Positions 7,189-10,818 of a DNA stretch of 10,818 nucleotides are shown piece after piece. The stretch covers positions 1 to 10,818 of the forward strand of contig JALOSH010000040.1 of assembly GCA_025458545.1 (NCBI GenBank). The letters are read 5' to 3'. The position numbers and the translations under genes were made by a program. The notes under the pieces are model-generated. The model made no database searches. It was not told the DNA's origin and saw nothing but the letters and a program-made list of their open reading frames with translations. Positions within the stretch are counted from its first letter, which is position 1. The number at the start of each line of letters is the position of its first letter. The DNA is from Hydrogenophaga sp. Its GTDB lineage: Bacteria; Pseudomonadota; Gammaproteobacteria; Burkholderiales; Burkholderiaceae.

Positions 7189-7697
7189 GCCTGGAGTGAC
7201 TGCACAAGCTGCCGGCCAGCGGCGGTGAAGGCGGTCAGGCGCAGTTCGCGCGCATCGTCGTGATCGGGCTGGGTCTGCATCGGATCGGGTTCAATGTGAA
7301 GTTCGGCGTCCACCGGGGGCATGTGGTTGGCGGCCCGCTCGGGCCATTCCACCAGCTTGAGGCCGGGACTGGCGAACAGTTCCCGAAAACCCGCGTCTTC
7401 CCATTCGCGCGGGTCGGTGAAACGGTAAAAGTCGAAGTGCCAGATGGACAGCGGTTCGCCCGGTGGCATCAGCGGGCAATCGATCGCGCTGTGCGGTTCC
7501 ACCACGGCGTAGGTGGGGCTCTTGATACGCCCGCGCGCGCCGAGCGCGCGCAGCAGGTGGCGCACGAAGGTGGTCTTGCCCGCCCCCAGATCGCCCTGCA
7601 GCGTGAGCGTGGCGTGGGCGATGGCCGGGCACAGCGCCAGGCGTTGCGCGAAGGCTTGCGTCTCGGCCTCGTTGTCCCAGCGCCCACGCCAGACCAC
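7185..7697 (-). CDS. tsaE: tRNA t6A synthesis ATPase TsaE
   Basis: TsaE is the small ATPase that works with TsaB and TsaD to make N6-threonylcarbamoyl-adenosine (t6A37) in ANN-decoding tRNAs. With the GTG start at 7697 the protein is 170 residues, close to the usual family length. Motifs in that numbering are Walker A GDLGAGKT at 35-42, SPTY at 60-63, HFDFYR at 87-92 and EWPER at 117-121. There is no ATG at a suitable place. The frame extends to a TTG at 7763, but that would run into the queG coding region, so GTG 7697 is preferred with moderate confidence. The C-terminal tail after about residue 130 is hydrophilic and acidic (PDPMQTQPDHDD). It overlaps amiC by ATGA and is divergent from queG. 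Confidence 0.9.
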   Translation of the reverse strand: MVWRGRWDNEAETQAFAQRLALCPAIAHATLTLQGDLGAGKTTFVRHLLRALGARGRIKSPTYAVVEPHSAIDCPLMPPGEPLSIWHFDFYRFTDPREWEDAGFRELFASPGLKLVEWPERAANHMPPVDAELHIEPDPMQTQPDHDDARELRLTAFTAAGRQLVQSLQA

Positions 7698-7721
7698 GCC
7701 GCTCTGCGCGTCGGCGCTTTC

Positions 7722-7727
7722 TACAAT
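7722..7727 (+). promoter_or_regulatory. Putative -10 box of queG (TACAAT)
   Basis: TACAAT ends 9 bases before the queG ATG, with GGGCGGAAC in between. The expected transcription start lies within 0-3 bases of the ATG, again pointing to a leaderless or nearly leaderless mRNA. No clear -35 is seen. The divergent tsaE GTG at 7697 is on the other side of this 39-base gap, so control signals of the two genes must overlap. Confidence 0.5.
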
Positions 7728-7736
7728 GGGCGGAAC

Positions 7737-8828
7737 ATGACGTCCGGTTTTGATGCTGCTCAATTGCGCTCACAGATTCAGGCCTGGGGCCGGGAGCTGG
7801 CATTCTCCCAAATTGGCGTGACCGGCATCGATTTGTCGACCGCCGAACCCGGGCTGCGCGCCTGGCTGGACGGCGGTTTTCATGGCGACATGGCCTACAT
7901 GGCCAGCCACGGCATGAAGCGCGCGCGCCCGGCCGAGCTGGTGCCGGGCACAGTGAGCGTGATCACCGCGCGCATGGACTACCTGCCGCCTGGCACACCC
8001 GATGACTGGACCAGCGCCGAGCTGCAGCGCCTGCAGCGGCCCGGCGAGGCCATCGTTTCGCTCTACGCCCGGGGCCGGGACTACCACAAGGTGCTGCGCC
8101 ACCGGCTGCAGAAGCTGGCCGACAAGATCGCCGCCGAAGTGGGCCCGCTGGGCCACCGCGTGTTCACCGACTCTGCGCCCGTGCTCGAGGCCGAACTGGC
8201 CGGCCGCAGCGGCCAGGGCTGGCGCGGCAAACACACGCTGATCCTCAGCCGCGAAGGCGGCTCGATGTTCTTTCTGGGCGAGATCTATGTGGACATCGCC
8301 CTGCCACCCACCGAACCGGTCAGCGACCACTGTGGCGCCTGCACCGCCTGCATCGAAGTCTGCCCCACCCAAGCCATCCTCGGCCCGCAGCGGTTGGACG
8401 CTCGCCGTTGCATCTCTTACCTCACCATCGAACACGCGGGCTCCATCCCCGAAGATTTGCGCCCACTGATCGGCAACCGCATCTACGGTTGCGACGACTG
8501 CCAGCTGGTCTGCCCCTGGAACAAGTTCGCGCAGCGGTCGGCGCTGCCCGACTTCGATCCGCGCGAGGGCCTCACCGGTTCCACATTGGTCCAGCTGTTC
8601 GCGTGGACGGAAGAACAGTTTTTGAGCCGCACCGAAGGCAGCGCCATCCGCCGCATCGGGCACGCCCGCTGGCTGCGCAACATCGCGGTGGCCATGGGCA
8701 ATGCGTTGCGGCATGCCGAAGACGCGACCATCCGAACCGCGCTGGTGGCCCGCAGCACCGAGCCGGACGGCATGGTGCGTGAGCACGTCGCCTGGGCGTT
8801 GGCGCAGTCCCCAGCGCATCCGGTGTAA
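7737..8828 (+). CDS. queG: Epoxyqueuosine reductase
   Basis: The 363-residue cobalamin- and iron-sulfur-dependent enzyme reduces epoxyqueuosine to queuosine in the wobble base of GUN-anticodon tRNAs. The N-terminal cobalamin-binding part has the catalytic-type Asp145 in FTDSAPVLE and GRSGQGWRGKHT at 156-167. The ferredoxin-like region gives eight cysteines: CGACTACIEVCP (Cys199, 202, 205, 209), Cys225 in RRCISY, and CDDCQLVCPWN (Cys252, 255, 259), matching two [4Fe-4S] clusters. The C-terminal 300-355 is HEAT-like helical. The frame is open far upstream, but ATG 7737 gives the family N-terminus, and the upstream part is antisense to tsaE. queG lies divergently beside tsaE here; in E. coli it sits divergently next to nnr-tsaE-amiB-mutL. 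Fully intact. Confidence 0.95.
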   Translation: MTSGFDAAQLRSQIQAWGRELAFSQIGVTGIDLSTAEPGLRAWLDGGFHGDMAYMASHGMKRARPAELVPGTVSVITARMDYLPPGTPDDWTSAELQRLQRPGEAIVSLYARGRDYHKVLRHRLQKLADKIAAEVGPLGHRVFTDSAPVLEAELAGRSGQGWRGKHTLILSREGGSMFFLGEIYVDIALPPTEPVSDHCGACTACIEVCPTQAILGPQRLDARRCISYLTIEHAGSIPEDLRPLIGNRIYGCDDCQLVCPWNKFAQRSALPDFDPREGLTGSTLVQLFAWTEEQFLSRTEGSAIRRIGHARWLRNIAVAMGNALRHAEDATIRTALVARSTEPDGMVREHVAWALAQSPAHPV

Positions 8829-8850
8829 GCGCCGATCGGGAAAGCACACT

Positions 8851-8895
8851 GACCTAGCACGTGGCAGGTCGGCCGCGCCGACGGCGGTGACCGCC
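8851..8895. terminator. Hairpin-rich stretch after queG, possible terminator
   Basis: Starting 23 bases after the queG stop there are nested inverted repeats. GACCT...AGGTC (8851-8870) competes with the perfect 6-bp stem GTCGGC-CGC-GCCGAC (8868-8882). Directly behind it lies GGCGG-TGA-CCGCC (8883-8895). No T-run follows, so it is not a textbook intrinsic terminator; it may be a weak or Rho-assisted one. The position between queG and the next rightward promoter fits. Confidence 0.4.
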
Positions 8896-8963
8896 TGAAC
8901 CATTTGTCCCGCGCTGCCTCTACACCGTGTGCCCAGCCACTGCTCTCACCCAGTCGCGCGGCC

Positions 8964-8969
8964 TATCAT
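8964..8969 (+). promoter_or_regulatory. Putative -10 box of the permease gene (TATCAT)
   Basis: TATCAT ends 6 bases before the ATG at 8976, a third example of a -10-like hexamer almost on the start codon. The intervening bases (TCCGCC) contain no Shine-Dalgarno sequence. The -35 region is not recognisable. Confidence 0.45.
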
Positions 8970-8975
8970 TCCGCC

Positions 8976-9782
8976 ATGAGTCCTGTTTCCACCCTTTCCC
9001 ATGCGCTCGGCCAATGGGTCCGGCGCGTGCGCGCCAGCTGGACGGCCTGGTGGCAGGTGCTGCTGCTGGGTGCGCAAATCATGGTGCTGGCTTTTCTGCC
9101 GTCGAGCTACCAGAAGGGCCACCAGCGCCACGAGGTGCTGCGCTGTGTGTACTCGGCCACCGCGCCGCTGCTGACCTGGTTTCTGGTGCTTTCTGCGCTC
9201 ATCAGCCTGGTGCTGATCCGCATCGTAGTGGCCACCGCCACCAGCTACGGACTCTCGCAATACGCGCTGGAGGTGCTGGTGCGCACCTTGGTGCTGGAGC
9301 TGATCCCGCTGTACGCCGCCATGTTCGTGGCGGTGCGCTATGCCATGCCGGGCGCCCAGCGCATCCGCAAGCTGCTGGGTCAACAGCAGCGCCAGGGCAT
9401 CGAACATGCCGATACTTTGCTGCTGCGCACCGAGCTGCTGCCGCGCGCGCTGGCCAGCGTGTTTTCGGTGCTGCTGCTGGCGGCGATGAGTTGTGTGGTG
9501 GCCCTGCTGCTGACCTACCTCACGGTGTACGGTTTTTCGCCCTGGGGCTTGCCCGCCTACACCCGCAATGTGGGCGGTGTGTTCACCCCGGCGGTCACGC
9601 TGATCTTCGCCTTGAAGACGCTGTTCTTCAGCCTGGCGGTGGCGGTGGTTCCGCTCGCCGCCGCTGCCCAGCGCGATGGCCAAGGCCTTTACAGCCGCCG
9701 CAGCGACATCTCGGAGTTCGCCCGCCTGTTCTCGGTGCTCCTGCTGATCGAAGTGGTGTCGCTGCTGGGCAACTACTATTGA
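8976..9782 (+). CDS. Divergent MlaE-like ABC transporter permease
   Basis: The 268-residue protein has about six hydrophobic segments (near 24-40, 61-88, 98-122, 155-175, 200-222, 250-265). The stretch VRTLVLELIPLYAAMFVAVRYA (two blocks around 102-123) resembles the LIRELGPVLTALLVAGRVG core of MlaE permeases, but with clear divergence. Its immediate neighbour is an MCE-domain protein 7 bases downstream, the classic MlaE-MlaD pairing, which makes an envelope lipid transport role likely. The frame is open from 8904, but ATG 8976 is preferred: the upstream residues are not hydrophobic and TATCAT precedes this ATG. Which lipid moves, and in which direction, cannot be told. An ATPase must be supplied from outside the window. 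Assignment to the family is moderately sure; sequence similarity alone would be weak. Confidence 0.75.
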   Translation: MSPVSTLSHALGQWVRRVRASWTAWWQVLLLGAQIMVLAFLPSSYQKGHQRHEVLRCVYSATAPLLTWFLVLSALISLVLIRIVVATATSYGLSQYALEVLVRTLVLELIPLYAAMFVAVRYAMPGAQRIRKLLGQQQRQGIEHADTLLLRTELLPRALASVFSVLLLAAMSCVVALLLTYLTVYGFSPWGLPAYTRNVGGVFTPAVTLIFALKTLFFSLAVAVVPLAAAAQRDGQGLYSRRSDISEFARLFSVLLLIEVVSLLGNYY

Positions 9783-9789
9783 GCCGCTC

Positions 9790-10818
9790 ATGAACCCCCA
9801 ACCCGGCCCCGATCCCTCTCCGCTGCCCGACGAACTGCCACCGGTGAAAAACCTGGAGGTGAAGGCCGCGCTGTTGTTGCTGCTCATGCTGGTGCTGGTG
9901 GTCGGCTCGGCCCTGTACGTGTTGTACGCGCGCGGCGTGTTTGAACGCACCCAGCGCCTGGTGCTGGTGTCCGACGATTCCGAAGGTGTGGTGGTCGGCA
10001 TGGACATGACCTTCGCCGGTTTTGCCATCGGCCGGGTGTCTCGCATCGAGCTCGCCGAAGACGGCAACGCCCGCATCCTGATCGACGTGCCCCAGGAAGA
10101 CGCGCGCTGGCTGCGGCAGTCCAGCATCTTCACCATGGAGCGTGGCCTGGTGGGGGGCACCCGCATCCGCGCCTACAGCGGCGTGCTGACCGATCCCCCG
10201 CTGGAAGACGGTGCCGAGCGCCAGGTGCTGCGCGGCGACACCGCGGCCGAGATTCCCAAGCTCATGGCCTCGGTGCGCGAACTCACCGACAACCTCGCCG
10301 CCCTTACCCAGAGCGACGCCGCGCTCGCCACCAGTCTGGCCAACGTGCAGTCGTTGACCGGGCGCCTGAACGGACCGCAAGGTGCGCTCGGCGTGCTGAT
10401 GGGCAATGAAGCGGATGCGAAAAAACTGACGCTCACCATCGACCGCGCCAACGCTCTGCTGGCGCGGGCCGACCAGCTCACCGTGCGGCTCAACAGCCTG
10501 GTGAGCAACGCCGACCAGCAGGTGTTCGGGCAGGGCGCCGGGCCCGGCGGCATGGTGCAAGGCGGGCTGGTGAGCGACACACGCGCCACCGTGCAGCAGC
10601 TCAACCAGTTGCTGGGCGACGCGCGCGGCAGCCTGCAGAAGGTGGACGCGGTGCTGGTGGAGGCTCAGGGCATTGCCGCCAACACCAAGGAAGCCACCAC
10701 CGATCTGGATGTGTTGCGTGGCGAGGTCGAGTCCAGCCTGCGCAAGGTGGACGGGCTGATCAACGAGATCAACCGCAAGTGGCCGTTCAAGCGCGAGACG
10801 GAGATCAAGTTGCCATGA
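9790..10818 (+). CDS. MCE-domain substrate-binding protein (MlaD-like)
   Basis: The 342-residue protein has a short Pro-rich cytoplasmic N-terminus (MNPQPGPDPSPLPDELPP) and a single membrane anchor at about 25-47. One MCE domain follows (about 55-130: VVVGMDMTFAGFAIGRVSRI and the RGLVGGTRIRAYSG turn). A long periplasmic tail (about 155-330) is largely helical with repeated heptad-like Leu/Val patterns (for example LTDNLAALT and LNQLLGDARGSLQKVDAVL), with a glycine-rich break at about 246-259. MCE proteins form hexameric rings, and such helical tails can build a tunnel or needle as in PqiB/YebT; that role here is inference. It starts 7 bases after the permease stop and is surely co-transcribed. 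The stop codon is the last codon of the window, so further operon genes, such as an ATPase or lipoprotein, would lie beyond it. Confidence 0.88.
   Translation: MNPQPGPDPSPLPDELPPVKNLEVKAALLLLLMLVLVVGSALYVLYARGVFERTQRLVLVSDDSEGVVVGMDMTFAGFAIGRVSRIELAEDGNARILIDVPQEDARWLRQSSIFTMERGLVGGTRIRAYSGVLTDPPLEDGAERQVLRGDTAAEIPKLMASVRELTDNLAALTQSDAALATSLANVQSLTGRLNGPQGALGVLMGNEADAKKLTLTIDRANALLARADQLTVRLNSLVSNADQQVFGQGAGPGGMVQGGLVSDTRATVQQLNQLLGDARGSLQKVDAVLVEAQGIAANTKEATTDLDVLRGEVESSLRKVDGLINEINRKWPFKRETEIKLP

Noticed and set aside
7533..7551. Perfect 8-bp inverted repeat of alternating CG around CGA
   Set aside because: It lies inside tsaE coding sequence (Gly/Ala/Arg codons) and is what GC-rich codon use produces. 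It gives no sign of a regulatory role.
7260..7736. N-terminal extension of the queG frame
   Set aside because: The extra codons are antisense to tsaE, and the family N-terminus begins at ATG 7737.
7698..7763. Extension of tsaE to TTG 7763
   Set aside because: It would overlap the queG start and add residues not typical of the family. Not fully excluded.
1..10818. tRNA, rRNA, CRISPR array, insertion sequence or attachment site
   Set aside because: No cloverleaf, repeat-spacer pattern, transposase motif or terminal inverted repeat was seen on either strand by eye.

Overview
The window looks like chromosomal DNA of a GC-rich betaproteobacterium, most likely of the family Comamonadaceae (Hydrogenophaga/Acidovorax-like). 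Evidence: high-GC codon use, a MutL carrying an endonuclease motif of the kind known from betaproteobacteria, -10-like hexamers placed almost on the start codons, and a C5-T2-G6 palindromic intergenic repeat. The genus is inference. I see no phage, plasmid, transposon, CRISPR or RNA-gene signal. It is mainly a housekeeping region.

Layout. Bases 1-57 hold the first codons of a leftward gene that leaves the window. Bases 205-1051 (minus) encode a lipoprotein alpha/beta hydrolase. It is frameshifted near its 3' end by a tandem 4-base duplication that cuts off the catalytic histidine. Bases 1137-1508 (minus) encode a small protein of unknown function. It lies directly behind an AmtB-type ammonium channel gene (1528-2859, minus) whose upstream gap is unusually AT-rich.

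Bases 3041-5011 (minus) are mutL. A rightward YqaA/DedA-like membrane protein gene (5131-5706) follows, then a leftward pair overlapping by ATGA: tsaE (7185-7697) and the Tat-exported N-acetylmuramoyl-L-alanine amidase amiC (5725-7188). Divergent from tsaE is queG (7737-8828), epoxyqueuosine reductase. queG / tsaE - amidase - mutL is the same neighbourhood as in E. coli (queG, nnr, tsaE, amiB, mutL). Here nnr is absent and the yqaA-like gene sits in opposite orientation between the amidase and mutL, so mutL needs its own promoter.

Bases 8976-10818 (plus) hold a divergent MlaE-like permease and an MCE-domain (MlaD-like) protein. These are two parts of an envelope lipid ABC transporter; no ATPase gene is inside the window.

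How the genes work together: AmtB imports ammonium. TsaE (t6A) and QueG (queuosine) act in tRNA anticodon-loop modification. The amidase cleaves septal peptidoglycan, MutL serves mismatch repair, and the MlaE/MCE pair should move lipids between membranes. The best leads are the 4-base duplication in the hydrolase, the apparently leaderless starts of mutL, queG and the permease gene, the unassigned small gene behind amtB, and the palindromic repeat at 163-204. I did not find a convincing novel multi-gene system.
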